This document shows positions 1 to 10,931 of a stretch of 64,000 nucleotides of DNA, one piece after another (the stretch's first letter is position 1; every line of letters starts with the position of its first letter). The stretch spans positions 1-64,000 of the forward strand of contig JASAND010030419.1 in NCBI GenBank assembly GCA_030248195.1, read 5' to 3'. Source of the stretch: Trissonchulus latispiculum (Eukaryota; Nematoda; Enoplea; Enoplida; Ironidae). The position numbers were made by a program, and so were the translations under genes. A model generated the notes under the pieces. The model was not told the origin of the DNA and made no database searches. It saw only the letters and a list, made by a program, of their open reading frames with translations.

Positions 1-244
1 TGAGTAATAATAGTGCGAACTTTATGTCACCAAAGGGAATCACCACCTTAAATTAGATTTATTGTAAAACTGGCTTTTGATATTAGAAAGACGTTAGAAA
101 GAAACATTTAATTTATTCCTAAGTTTTGGATCTCTTTGGCTGTTAATTTAACTAACTTTAACAATCCCTCCAACTCCTTTGGGGTAAATTGGGGTCATTT
201 GTATTAAAATGTATACAAAGGTTGGTGAATGTTACAGAAGTTAT

Positions 245-566
245 CTGGGGCCAATGTTATCAAAACCGGGTTGAGTTCAACCCGTGTTGAACCCATTTTT
301 TGGTTCAACCCCAAAATTTTGGGGTTGGCTAAACCCCGATGTTCAACCCTGTGTTATCAAACATTTTGGGGTTGACCTATCTTAACCTGCGTTAATTCGG
401 TATATCTCAACCCAGTTTTTAATCTCAACCCTGCTTTCAACCCGGATTAATTCAACCCTATTTTGATAACACCTTGGTCAAAGGTTTCAACCCAATCTCA
501 ACCCGGGTTCTCAACCCGGGTTGAGGTTTCAACCCGGGTTGAAACGCTTGATAACATCGGCCCCTG
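245..566. mobile_element. Short palindromic MITE-like element rich in GGTTGA/TCAACC
   Basis: The ends form an imperfect inverted repeat: GGGGCCAATGTTATCAA on the left and its near complement TTGATAACATCGGCCCC on the right. The interior is many alternating copies of TTCAACCC and its complement, so most of it can fold on itself. No coding potential. The flanking target duplication is not clear. Confidence 0.55.
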
Positions 567-929
567 GGCGATTCTGACCTCTCAACAATAAAAATATAAA
601 ACAATTTTTCAGTTTGTAACTAAAATGTTCTAATTAAACATGTCTTGTCAAATAATTTAATGATAATGATAATAATGAACTTAAATAATTCATGAAGCGT
701 TGAACTTTAAATTTTATTAAAATTGAAGATTTCAAAATTCCAGACTTTAAGTAGTTTTCTTTGTGGTTATAAATGAATCAAAAATATCTTTCTTTCAAAT
801 CTATCTCAATCTTATCAATGAAAACATTTTCAAAAAAGACTTCCTTCAAACAAAATTCAGATGGAAATTTTAGGAAACTTCTTCTAAAAACTCAGATTTT
901 TGGAAATCACAAAATCTTGCCTTTTTTTT

Positions 930-1501
930 GCATTTTCAGATAATAGTTCTTTTACAAAAGTTGTTCAGCTCATCAAGAGCTTTCAAATTATACCCATGCT
1001 TTGGGGTATTAGAAAAAAAATTTTAAAATCCGGAAATTTCGGTTTTAGCGAATTCCGGGAATTGAGTGCATTTTCATGAGTTCGTTCTGTTATAAAAGTT
1101 ATTCAGCTCGTTAAGAGCTTTCGAATGATACCCATCTTGCCGGTATTCGAAATTTTTTTAAATCCGGGAATTTTGAAAACCCGAAATTCCGAAAATTGGG
1201 TGCATTTTCGTGAGTTCGTACTTCGTTCTATCATAAAAGTTATTCAGCTCGTTAAGAGCTTTCGAATGATACCCATCTTGCCGGTATTCGAAATTTCTTT
1301 TAAATCCGTGAATTTTGAAAACCCGAAATTCCGAAAATTGGGTGCATTTTTGTGAAAAGTTTCTAAGAGCAGAAATATGCAGTTGGACCAGTTCTATTCG
1401 ATCGTGGTAACGCAATTCAGATAGCGTTAAAAATTCGGCGAAAAACTAAAACATTTAAATTTTCCGTAAATGAAACCAGGAATTCCGGATTTTCGAAATG
1501 G
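930..1501. repeat. Direct repeat, copy 1 (572 bp), with internal ~130 bp repeats
   Basis: This block is repeated with only a few substitutions 2164 bp downstream. Internally it is built from degenerate units of about 130 bp, each containing TTATTCAGCTCGTTAAGAGC, a GATACCCAT box and an AATCCGGGAATTTTG box. Small ORFs on both strands are by-products of this repeat. Confidence 0.8.
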
Positions 1502-2093
1502 AGATCCGTATCTAGGCTTTAAAATAAATGGAAATTTTTAAAAAATTTTATGGTTTTATTAGTGGTTAACGGTTAATAGCAGATGGTTTCGGTAGTGTTT
1601 TCAGTGCAGTAAACTAATTTATTTTACAAATTTCAACAATTGCACCTTGTTCGAATGCTTCAACTCAACTGCACAAATACTATGTATCTATTATCAAGAG
1701 TACATCATAATTTAGAGTATGACAAGCGTCAAGCGCTTAGTTATTAGGCTTGCGAAATCATGACGATAATGACTGACCCTCCCACAAATTAGACCCTTCA
1801 CTTCAAAGAAATTTGCACGCTATGTTTGTGTTCTAAAGATCAAAACCACAACTATAGTACGTCCAAAAAATGTGTTTACAAACTGACCGTTTATAGCAGA
1901 TTAGCCAATGGAGCAAACCGCAACAATATATATTTTTAGAATCGTGCGGAGCTCGAGATTTCAAAAATCCGGAATTCCGGGTTTCATTTACGGAAAATCT
2001 AATTTTTTAGTTTTTCGCCCAATTTTTAACACTATCGAAATTTAGTTACCACGATCGAATAGAGCTGGTCCAACTGCATATTTGGGTCTTTCC

Positions 2094-2707
2094 AATTATC
2101 CCCCCATAGCTTCGTAGAAGTACTGAAGATGCACACTTTGACGGATTGAGTTGAAATTTGGTAGGGGTAGGTTTTCGGACCTGCTGATTTCAAAAATGAA
2201 AAAATTTTAAACTTTTACAAAAATTTTAAAAAATTTAAAATTTTTGTTTGGTAGGGGGGACCAAGAGGAGCCGAAAAATTTTTGTCTTCGATTTTGCTGA
2301 AAAGATGTATATAGGGGTTTTCGGGGACCTAGAACACGAATCTGAAATCCGTTTTTCGATCCAGCTTTTCGTTAGCTCAGGCTAAGCTTACATCTTAAGC
2401 TTAGAACCTTAGCTTATATTGAGCTAACAAAAAGCTGGATCGAAAAGCGGATCTCAGTTTCGTGTTCTACGTCCCCGAAAACCCCTATATACATCTTTTC
2501 AGCAAAATCGAAGACAAAAAATTGTTCGGTTCCTCTTGGTCCCCCCATACCAAACTAAAATTTTAAATTTTTTAACAGTTTAAAATTTTTCATTTTTGAA
2601 ATGAGCAGGTCCGAAAACCTACCCCTACCAAATTTCAACTCAATCCGTCAAAGTGTGCATCTTCAGTACTTCTACGAAGCTATGGGGGGGGATAATGGGA
2701 AAGACCC
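2094..2707. mobile_element. Foldback (hairpin) transposon with an 8-bp target duplication
   Basis: The element is one long imperfect palindrome of about 614 bp. It starts GGGTCTTTCC and ends GGAAAGACCC, with arms of roughly 280 bp around a centre containing AGCTTTTCGTTAGCTCA and its complement. It is flanked by GCATATTT at 2086-2093 and 2708-2715. The host sequence is a repeat whose uninterrupted copies at about 1370-1385 and 3535-3550 (opposite orientation) have GCATATTT only once, which confirms the target duplication. No transposase; non-autonomous. Confidence 0.8.
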
Positions 2708-3093
2708 GCATATTTTTGCCCTTAGAAGTTTTTCACGAAGAAGTACCCAATTTCCGAATTTCGAATTTTCAAAATTCCCGGATTTTAAAAAGTTCTTTGA
2801 ACACCGATAAGATGGGTATCATTCGAAAGCTCTTAGCGAGCTGAACAACTTTTATGATAGAAGAACGAACTCATGAAAATGCAATCAATTCCCGGAATAA
2901 GTTAAATCCGAAATTTCCGGATTTTAAAAATTTTCTCCAATACCCCACAATATGGGTATCATTTGAAAGCTCTTGATGAGCTGAATAACTTTTGTAATAG
3001 AAGCAATATATACCTCAAAATGCACAGAATTCCCGGAATTCACGAAGATCGGGTTTAACACTAGCTTTCTCGTTTTAATTCTGGGATTTTGGT

Positions 3094-3665
3094 GCATTTT
3101 CAGATAATAGTTCTTTTACAAAAGTTGTTCAGCTCATCAAGAGCTTTCAAATTATACCCATGCTTTGGGGTATTGGAAAAAAAATTTTAAAATCCGGAAA
3201 TTTCGGTTTTAGCGAATTCCGGGAATTGAGTGCATTTTCATGAGTTCGTTCTGTTATAAAAGTTATTCAGCTCGTTAAGAGCTTTCGAATGATACCCATC
3301 TTGCCGGTATTCGAAATTTTTTTAAATCCGGGAATTTTGAAAACCCGAAATTCCGAAAATTGGGTGCATTTTCGTGAGTTCGTACTTCGTTCTATCATAA
3401 AAGTTATTCAGCTCGTTAAGAGCTTTCGAATGATACCCATCTTGCCGGTATTCGAAATTTCTTTTAAATCCGTGAATTTTGAAAACCCGAAATTCCGAAA
3501 ATTGGGTGCATTTTTGTGAAAAGTTTCTAAGAGCAGAAATATGCAGTTGGACCAGTTCTATTCGATCGTGGTAACGCAATTCCGATAGCGTTAAAAATTC
3601 GGCGAAAAACTAAAACATTTAAATTTTCCGTAAATGAAACCAGGAATTCCGGATTTTCGAAATGG
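3094..3665. repeat. Direct repeat, copy 2 (572 bp)
   Basis: Near-identical to 930-1501. Identity stops abruptly on the right at AAATGG, where GC-rich unrelated sequence begins. The high identity implies a recent duplication or gene conversion within the composite element. Confidence 0.8.
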
Positions 3666-3979
3666 CCGCACCGGCCAACGCACAACACTACAGTGCCCGC
3701 GTATTTCTAATCTGTTTAACTGGAATGTGGAATGTGTAACTGGAACTTCTAAAATGTGTAACGTAAATATGTACGCAAGTGATTAGAAAGTGAGTACTAG
3801 GAATACGCAGCATACTTTCAAGTAGTGTTTGAGGCCGGCCGGCCTAAGCAGGCCGCCGGCCGACGACTTTCGCTCGCCGGCCAGCCAAATGAACAGTCTG
3901 AAATTTACAATTTAGAGCAGCTAACCTTAAGGTGGTGATTCCCTTTGGTCACATAAAGTTTGCACCATTATTACTCATT

Positions 3980-6230
3980 CATTACTTGGAGTTAAGAAGC
4001 CATTTTTATATCAAAATGGAGCTTAACCACAGGTGGACAAGGGGGGGGGAAGGGGGGGGGAATTCCCCCCCCATCGGCGAAGTCGCCCACAAGGGGACGC
4101 GAAATTGCTCCCACAAGGGGTAAAGAAAATTGGCCACAAGGTGTAAGAAAATTGCCCAAAGACTAGGTTTTACGACTAAAATTTCCCAAAATTTTCCGGC
4201 TTCGCCGGAATTTTTCACTTAAAATTACTATTTTTTAGCTAAAAAACGTCCGAAAAACGTGTTTTAGCTTAAAAATTGGCTAACTCCTGGTGTATGCCAA
4301 AAGAAATATAAAAAATAATAGTGGCCAAACCAGCCTTTTCGTACAAGAAAGCAGCAATAAAGGTTACCAAAATAAAACCAAAAGAAACCTAAACTAAGAA
4401 AAAATTTCTACACAGACAGTCCTGCCCATACGTTTAAAGTTCACTTTTAGGCCAGAAACCAGAGTGTCCATATACACTGAGGGATGCGTCTAGACAAGGA
4501 GAAGATAGTGTCCGCAACGGACAAGGGGTCAGCAAGGGGCTACTAAAGCATACAAGCTAAGTGATAAAATCATAGTGACAACACTACAACACTTGTTTTT
4601 TTCCGGATCACACCAAAATTTATCAGCGCCTACACAGGTCAGATAGCCACTTAACTGCCAGGTCACAGTCAAAGGAGGGGTTTACAGGATACAAGCTTAA
4701 CATTTCACGACAGGGGGGACCGTCTACAATGGTCGTTTGTTTTTGTTTTCGACTTAAAAAGAGCGCACAGGGAGAGCCTACACACAGCCTGGCGGCCAGT
4801 CTCAAACGACAGCATACATAGCTACAAGCTTTCTGAATAAAACTTAGAGAGTGGCCTTACACAGGCAGGCAGCCAGCCTTCGACGAGGGCTTACAAAGCT
4901 ACAAGCTTTTTGGACAAAAGTAAGCCTAGCGCGTAGCTAAGTATTGAGCCTGGCGTGTAGCTGCTACATTTTAAGCTTACACTGTTACAAACGTATTTAG
5001 AATGAAAAGGAACAAAGACTAAACACATTAATGAATACTAAACGTACGCCAGTTATTGAGGATAAGTTCCCTTTTTAAGTCGGTTTTATTGTCACTATTT
5101 TTATCTTAGACAGCTACAACTAAGCTTTTCTCATGTGCTGTTTTCTGTACTGTAGAGTGTATTATTGAAAATAGAGGATAGGATTGTGTACAAACAGGAC
5201 AGATAACACTATATTGAAGATATTTTAAAGCAGGATAGCGGGTCACAAATAACAACACCTGTTTTCAGCCACTTACGAACACACTGCTCTTGTGTCGTAA
5301 ACGGTCTTATGTTGCATTCTTACCCCAAATAGAAAACAATTGTCTTTGTCAAAGGCCGCATTTGCTGCCTATAACTGGAATAAAAAGTTTGATTTTATGT
5401 AGGTTTCCTGAGCGAAACATAACCCTGGTAGAGGATCTTCCCGTCCGTTTTTTTGCAGGCCGTATCACTACATATAAACCACTTTGCACGCGGATATGTG
5501 TGATACGGAATTAGCATACTATGACGTCTATACAGGGCTTAACTAAGCAAAACTGTTAAATCTTTACTACTAGCCGGTTGTCTGGAACGAAAATGGTAGG
5601 TGGCTATGTGTTGCATATAAAGAAACTTACGACTGTGTATGCACAAATTTTTACTGATTAAGTATTGTCAACAGTACAGGCCATTCTTATGGTACCCGTG
5701 GCCGTCGACGTTCAAACGACTAAACTGACAGTTGTCTACAAGGATGTAGTAGCGTGAACTGCCTTCAGTGATTAGATATCATAGTTAAATGTTAATAATT
5801 CATCTGTTGGTAATACGTATTTAGACGAATGTTAAGTAGGTAAGTGTGACAAACACCTTAAATTCACTTATCTAATTCCTTTATTTCAGAACAAAAAATT
5901 CTCTTTCCTTTGTGTTAGGTTAATGGTTACTGTTATTTGGCTGAAAACGTTTTAGTCAGTACATGCATAGTTGCTGACATTGAAAAAAATTGATTACAGT
6001 AAAGGTAATTACTGTGTACCAGTGTGCACAATGAAGCACCAGTTTTTGCGTCGTATAGCAGAGCCGTAGCATCACATGAAATAATACGTTTATGTTTGGG
6101 TTAAATACCGTTTGTTACTTAATATTGCTGAGAACTTATAGCTATACTCATAACTAGGGAATAAGCTCGTATTAATAGTCCACCCTCAAACCCTATTGAA
6201 TTGTTATCTGTCGCTCTTACAATGTTCTGC
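3980..6230. other. No convincing gene; poly-G tract and degenerate repeats
   Basis: At 4040-4075 there are G and C homopolymer runs followed by short repeats of CCACAAGGGG to about 4145. From 4550 to 4980 a degenerate unit containing TACAAGCTT recurs about four times. A 74-codon plus ORF (5290-5514) and a 60-codon minus ORF (4623-4805) exist, but neither has supporting splice structure or recognisable motifs. Confidence 0.4.
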
Positions 6231-6263
6231 CTTAATTTTTTATTTTCCATATCTTTAGTACAC

Positions 6264-6371
6264 CAACAGGTAGGCTGTAATGGTCCTCTGTTGAGGCTTC
6301 AGTCAGTGTGCCAACTACAGTTACGAAAAACGCTTTTGCTTTATAATTAGTCCTCCTGATATGTACTAGCC
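6264..6371 (-). CDS. Probable internal exon of an unrecognised gene
   Basis: On the minus strand, an acceptor (GGCTTCACAG) is followed by 108 bases of open reading and a donor (GTTG/GTGTAC). The exon starts with two bases of a split codon and ends leaving one, so both flanking introns are phase 1. The translation includes FFVTVVGTLTEASTEDHYSL. A segment of the same length up to its LTEA motif occurs at 9150-9257, which argues for a real, duplicated exon. The rest of the gene was not found: upstream the frame runs into a GC-rich palindrome. Function unknown. Confidence 0.4.
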
Positions 6372-6411
6372 CTGTGAAGCCATCATTGATACATAGGTCA
6401 TACCAGAATTG

Positions 6412-6508
6412 GTCGCGGGTCGCGGGAACCCGCGGGTACCCACGGGACGGGGCGGGTATTACCACATTTCAATACCCGCACTACCCGCACGGGTATCTGT
6501 GCGGGCCT
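6412..6508. repeat. GC-rich palindromic patch of GGGTCGCGGGT type
   Basis: A short island of CGGGT/ACCCG repeats in AT-rich DNA, partly self-complementary (CGCGGGAACCCGCG, ACCCGCACGGGT). Similar patches occur near 10.5, 18.5 and 25.1 kb. Confidence 0.55.
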
Positions 6509-7450
6509 AACCTAAAAATGTTAAGTGTCTTTGTCAAAAACTAAGTGAAATTTACTTGTTAAACAGAACATACTGCATTTGTACTTTAACCTCTGATTTA
6601 GTTTCGAAAGTATTATGATCTGTAATAGTGCGTTCTGTGCTACTTTGCTTAAGGACGTACCTAAGAGCGGACCAGTCATCTCGGCTTCGGGACGACTCAT
6701 ATACGTATCCAACGATTTCAAACCCGATAAATCTTAAATGTTATATATTTATATAAACTTTTATTTTATACTATCAGATTATCGTTTTTCTCATCCAACA
6801 CAGTTCCTGAGTCTGCTTTGTTTAGAGACGTTTGCTTTATAACCCTAGAAATGTATTATTTTAGTTGAATCTAGTGATGTTTCAGACACTAAAACTGAAA
6901 CTGAAACTAGAATTTAGGTTACACAGGTTTCAGTTTCAGGCACACAGGAAAAATTTTGTATTCTTTAATTTTGTAATCAATTGCTTTTTGGGAAATGATT
7001 ACCATTAAAATCGTGTTCAGATTAACAAGAGCTATTAAATGATAACCTTTAAAATGTGTTAAATGATATGTCAGCACTGACATATTTAGATTCGGGAAGT
7101 TTTGACAATTGGGTTTCTCTTTGGTTGAAAAGGTTATAAGTGTAAAACTATTGCACGGAACCATATGTATTTGATCACGAAAACTAAATCTTCAGTGGGC
7201 ATAAATTTTAGTAAACCTTTGAATATTCTAAATTTTCCGTACATAAAACCCGGGATTCCGGATTTTTCCCGATTTATCATGTCATCTCCGTAAACATATA
7301 CATTGCTTGCTTATTTACATTGTTTGATTACAAATGAACAGTCAGAATTATTCAATAAGATTCAGAAGCGAAGTTTGATGTAGAGTTTTGCAAAACAAGT
7401 CGAAATCGGAAAATATAGCAATTTGAATACCTAAAAGTGAAAATTACAGT

Positions 7451-7568
7451 TATAGTCGGATCGGATCGGCCCGATCCGAGGCTGGATCGGATCGGATCGG
7501 ATCGCCTGTCAATTGGCGGATCGGATCGTTAGGTAATTTTGGCTGCCGATCTGATCCGATCCACACCA
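7451..7568. repeat. GGATCGGATCGG-type simple/palindromic repeat
   Basis: Runs of GGATCGGATCGG with the complementary CCGATCCG and CTGATCCGATCC, interrupted by about 40 bases. A related patch lies at 21425-21505. No coding content. Confidence 0.6.
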
Positions 7569-7899
7569 CTATAAGCTAGTATCAAGGCTTGAATTTTCAG
7601 TTTTTCGGTTCTAACAAGAAAGAGACCGAGACCTATGTTCACGAACCAGAAGGAAATTCATTTTCATGAGCAGGATCCAAAACAGTGGTTTGTTTGCAGC
7701 AACCAAAATTCCAGATGAATTTTAGTAACAGGAGCGGGAGTCTTATTTCAAACAGGGGTCTATTTTAAACCAATAATTTACAATGCATACAGATCTCATT
7801 TTCGTTAGTCTTAATTGTTAAGAGATGAATTTGTTTCATGTACAGCTTTAGCATCTTAAGCAAGCTAAATACCTTTACGCTCGTTTGCAACAAATAAGA

Positions 7900-8640
7900 T
7901 TAAAGTTAAGGTTAACACCGAGTTAACCCTGAGTGCAGCAGGTTACAGAACACCGAGTTAACCTTATGGTTAAGGTTAACCCAAACCCTCTGCACCAACG
8001 CTTTTCAGCTCAGGGTTACGAAACCTGAAGGTTAACACCGAGTTAACTGTTAATAGAGGGTTAGCCAATCCGTTAAGAGCCAGAAACAGTTTCCATCCAA
8101 TCGGGAAGCGATTATAGCCATTCATTTAACTCGGTGTTATCGGCTGGACAATAAGGTTAACAGAATACTTTCTTGTACTGGGCTTGATACAATAAAATAC
8201 AATGATCTGGAAGGGCACTGTAAAATTAATGCCATGTAAACCTTACCTCAATGTCCTTTCTGAAAGGAACCTTCGTTTCAAGAGTCATCATAGCTGTCGA
8301 AGGGGTCAAAGCAATTTTTGAGGAATTGAGAAATTTGTGGAAGCCTTTTCCGAATCGTCCTAATTACTAATTTATTCAATTATCACTCAGTACCTATATT
8401 TTACCATAGATTTTAATTCAGCAATAAAAATAACAAATGTCCTTAAAAATAGTGGCGCTATAAGGATTAACCCTACTCCCGCTGAGGGTTAACTTTTTGG
8501 TGTTTAACATCGAGTTAACCTTAAGGTTAACACCGAGTTACGTTAACCTTATTTGGTGCAACGGCCTAACTGCGGGTTATCTCTTGTTAACAACGAATTA
8601 ACGTAACAACGAGTTAAAAATGGTTGGTGCAAGCCAGTGT
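7900..8640. mobile_element. GTTAAC-rich palindromic MITE-like cluster
   Basis: Both ends carry repeated AAGGTTAACACCGAGTTAAC boxes, at about 7908-8050 and again near 8500-8620, in opposing orientations. The middle (about 8170-8460) is plain AT-rich DNA. The structure is that of a non-autonomous element with subterminal repeats. Exact ends and target duplication were not resolved. Confidence 0.5.
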
Positions 8641-8816
8641 TAGACTTACGACTGAAGACTGCTGTGTGGATCTAGCGAGTCTTAAGTCTTTAGAAGCTTA
8701 CGACTTACGACCTTACAATTTAAGACTCAGTGTGAACCTATTTTGCAAGTCTTCAGCTATAAAGACTTGAGTCTCGCTACTTAAGAATCCAATGTTAACC
8801 CGGCTTAACACTAACC
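8636..8816. repeat. Short palindromic repeat (CTTACGACTGAAGACT family)
   Basis: GCCAGTGTTAGACTTA at the left is mirrored by an imperfect complement near TTAACCCGGCTTAACACT at the right. The interior alternates AAGACT, AGTCTT and CTTACGAC. Probably a small MITE abutting the previous cluster. Confidence 0.4.
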
Positions 8817-9149
8817 CAGGGAGAAATTATCAATTATGTTACTGGTTCTATTCAGGATACCCCCCCAGACCTTGGTTTAAAGGTGTAGAAGAGAAACGTA
8901 TGTAGGCTTTCTCTAACCAAGATTTTACAGCCAGACACTAAAACGAATTCTACATACTTATTGGAAACTAATTATAAAAAAAATAAAGGTCAGCAACTGT
9001 AATTAAAAGGTGTATTGAAAAAAAAATTGATTGTTTTTAGGACTATAGATACAAGTTGTTAAAATTATTAACTCTCTCTCCGTATAGAATTAGTTTCACC
9101 CACCATCATTATATGTAGCCTATCTGTTGTTGTCTTCTATGTAGTATAG

Positions 9150-9257
9150 TTAAAGGTTGCCCATAATGGACCTCTATATCGGCTTCAGTCAGTATCCCAA
9201 ACATACTACTCAATCCTATTATAGACGGTCGTCTCGACGATTTGTGTACAGAATAAG
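9150..9257 (-). pseudogene. Decayed paralogue of the 6.3 kb exon
   Basis: On the minus strand, an acceptor-like TTTGAACAG is followed by an open segment that matches the 6264-6371 exon in start phase and in distance to the shared motif (21 codons before LTEA in both). LTEADIEVHYGQPL aligns to LTEASTEDHYSLPV. The position equivalent to the donor GT is mutated, and the frame runs on to a stop within about 20 codons. It may therefore be a dead exon or an altered terminal exon. Confidence 0.4.
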
Positions 9258-10931
9258 CTGTTCAAATGTTCATCAGGCCAGTCCGTATTGTTAATAGCTA
9301 TTGCTGTTTCATCCACACAATGTTTGCCTGAAACTATTTTAAATTTGTTTTTATGTTAATGCGCAGATAATGAAACCTAGCCATACTGACTCTCATCGTG
9401 GTCGATTAGAATGTGCGTCTTCATTGTTTCGGCAAATTTTTGTGATACATAAGGGGGAAAACCCAATGTTTGCACAGCTACTACCCGCTGTATTCGTTGT
9501 GTGTGCATATTTAATGTTCTTTAAACATACACTATTAAATTACCACTATACTTAACACCGGTGAGAATGGAAAGAGAAAATTTTAATGAGCTGCTCCTGA
9601 GAAAGCTACTTTGCAAACTTTAATCATACGTGCTGTTAAAGCTGACTAGGCGTCACTTAGTTACATTTTTTTATCATTTAACATTTTTAAAGGGTTCGTA
9701 TTTCGGTGTTAAAAAGATAAGCTGAGCTCTCCTATTATTGGGTTCTCAACCGGGCACTGTTCACTGTGCAGGCTCCACTAAGGAAATTTACACCTCGCCT
9801 ATTTTTGACATAGTATGCAATGTGTTAGCAAGTATGTGTATGGTTAACAGAGACAGATAAATGCCTGAGTGTGTCCGCCTGCTGTTATATAATAATTCAT
9901 TGTAGAGGTGGGATCAGGGCTGACAAAGCCCTGCCCTATGCGGTCCTGACAAGCCGTGACGCTTCACTCATAAATTTGTTGAACTTAAAACACATTTTAA
10001 TTCTAATAACTGTTTCAGGCTTCCTAATTATAAAATTGTTTAGTTTTCTTTTCATCAAATGAGACTTCATACGCCAATTATCGTTAAAGTTTACGTACTG
10101 TTTTTCAAAGTTTAGTTAATAAAGAGTGTATCGTTGTGTCCATACGCCTTCTATTGATTAAAAAAACTACTATTACATATATGCAATAGGTTAATGTTTT
10201 AAACCTACTAAAAACACATTTGACTTTTTCGAAAAATCTTTCGCAGGCTATCCTATTATATATATAATTTCCTAAGTAGGGTAGGATGCTGAAATATTCG
10301 TCATATACAGAGTTGAAAGGGAAAAAGCAACTTTGGATTCAGGGAATATTATGTTTTTATAAATATACAATATAATATTGCGTCGGGGCAGAACACAAGA
10401 TTAGAATTTATTCAAAAATCAATAGAAGATGAAACTAACATTAATAATAACAATAATAATTACAATTAAAATTAAATAAAAGCCGTGCCAGACATAAAAG
10501 GTGTAAACGGCACTCAGGGTTGGGCCGGTTCAGGGCCTGAAAATTTTTATAGACGGTGAGACCCGGCCGGGCAGACCTAAAAATCGATCAGGGTCGGGCC
10601 GGGTTGGGACGGAAAATTCGGCCCTGATCTTATCTCTAATTCATTGTGCCTATAACATTATTAGCCGATTGCTGAGTAGCTGCAGAAAGGGAAAGTACAG
10701 CCTCCACACGTCCAGAAAGGAAACAGGTGATAGCTACAATTACTACTGCGGGTCCCTCTTTTCTAATCCGCTGCCGTCACCACTGACATAGCAGTTAAAC
10801 GATTATAAAAACGTTTCCTATGTTTTTCAATTAATTTCCCTGTATATGTGTGTAATGATTACGAAAACTTCTGCTGAGCCTGTTCTAGGACTGTTTAAGG
10901 TTGTGGGAGCTGGTTGCAACCATACCCTAAC
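9258..10931. other. No supported gene; GC patch at 10.5 kb
   Basis: AT-rich DNA with two ORFs of about 62 codons (9370-9555, 9871-10062) that lack coherent splice context. At 10505-10625 there is a GGGCCGG-rich patch with the self-complementary phrase GAATTTT/AAAATTC-type arms. Nothing else identifiable. Confidence 0.35.

Larger units (their letters stand above)
1..3980. mobile_element. Composite repeat bounded by an inverted repeat of about 50 bp
   Basis: The first 50 bases of the window (GAGTAATAATAGTGCGAACT and onward to CACCACCTTAA) recur inverted at about 3926-3978, with only a few mismatches. This makes terminal inverted repeats around roughly 4 kb. The interior holds a short palindromic element (245-566), a forward block at 930-1501 repeated almost exactly at 3094-3665, an inverted relative of that block at about 1930-3060 split by a foldback insertion, and a GC-rich GGCCGGCC patch near 3835-3890. 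No transposase is visible. The left end coincides with the window edge, so the target duplication cannot be read and the class is unknown. Confidence 0.6.

Noticed and set aside
1125..1415. 76- and 85-codon ORFs on opposite strands, repeated at 3289-3579
   Set aside because: They are made by the internal ~130 bp repeats, overlap each other on both strands and recur only because the block is duplicated.
4623..4805. Minus-strand 60-codon ORF ending LSDLCRR
   Set aside because: It overlaps the degenerate TACAAGCTT repeats, and no partner exon was found.
9890..9965. tRNA- or SINE-like segment (similar phrase near 12515)
   Set aside because: GGCCCTGC...GCGGTCCTG is shared, but there is no cloverleaf, no B box and no consistent ends.
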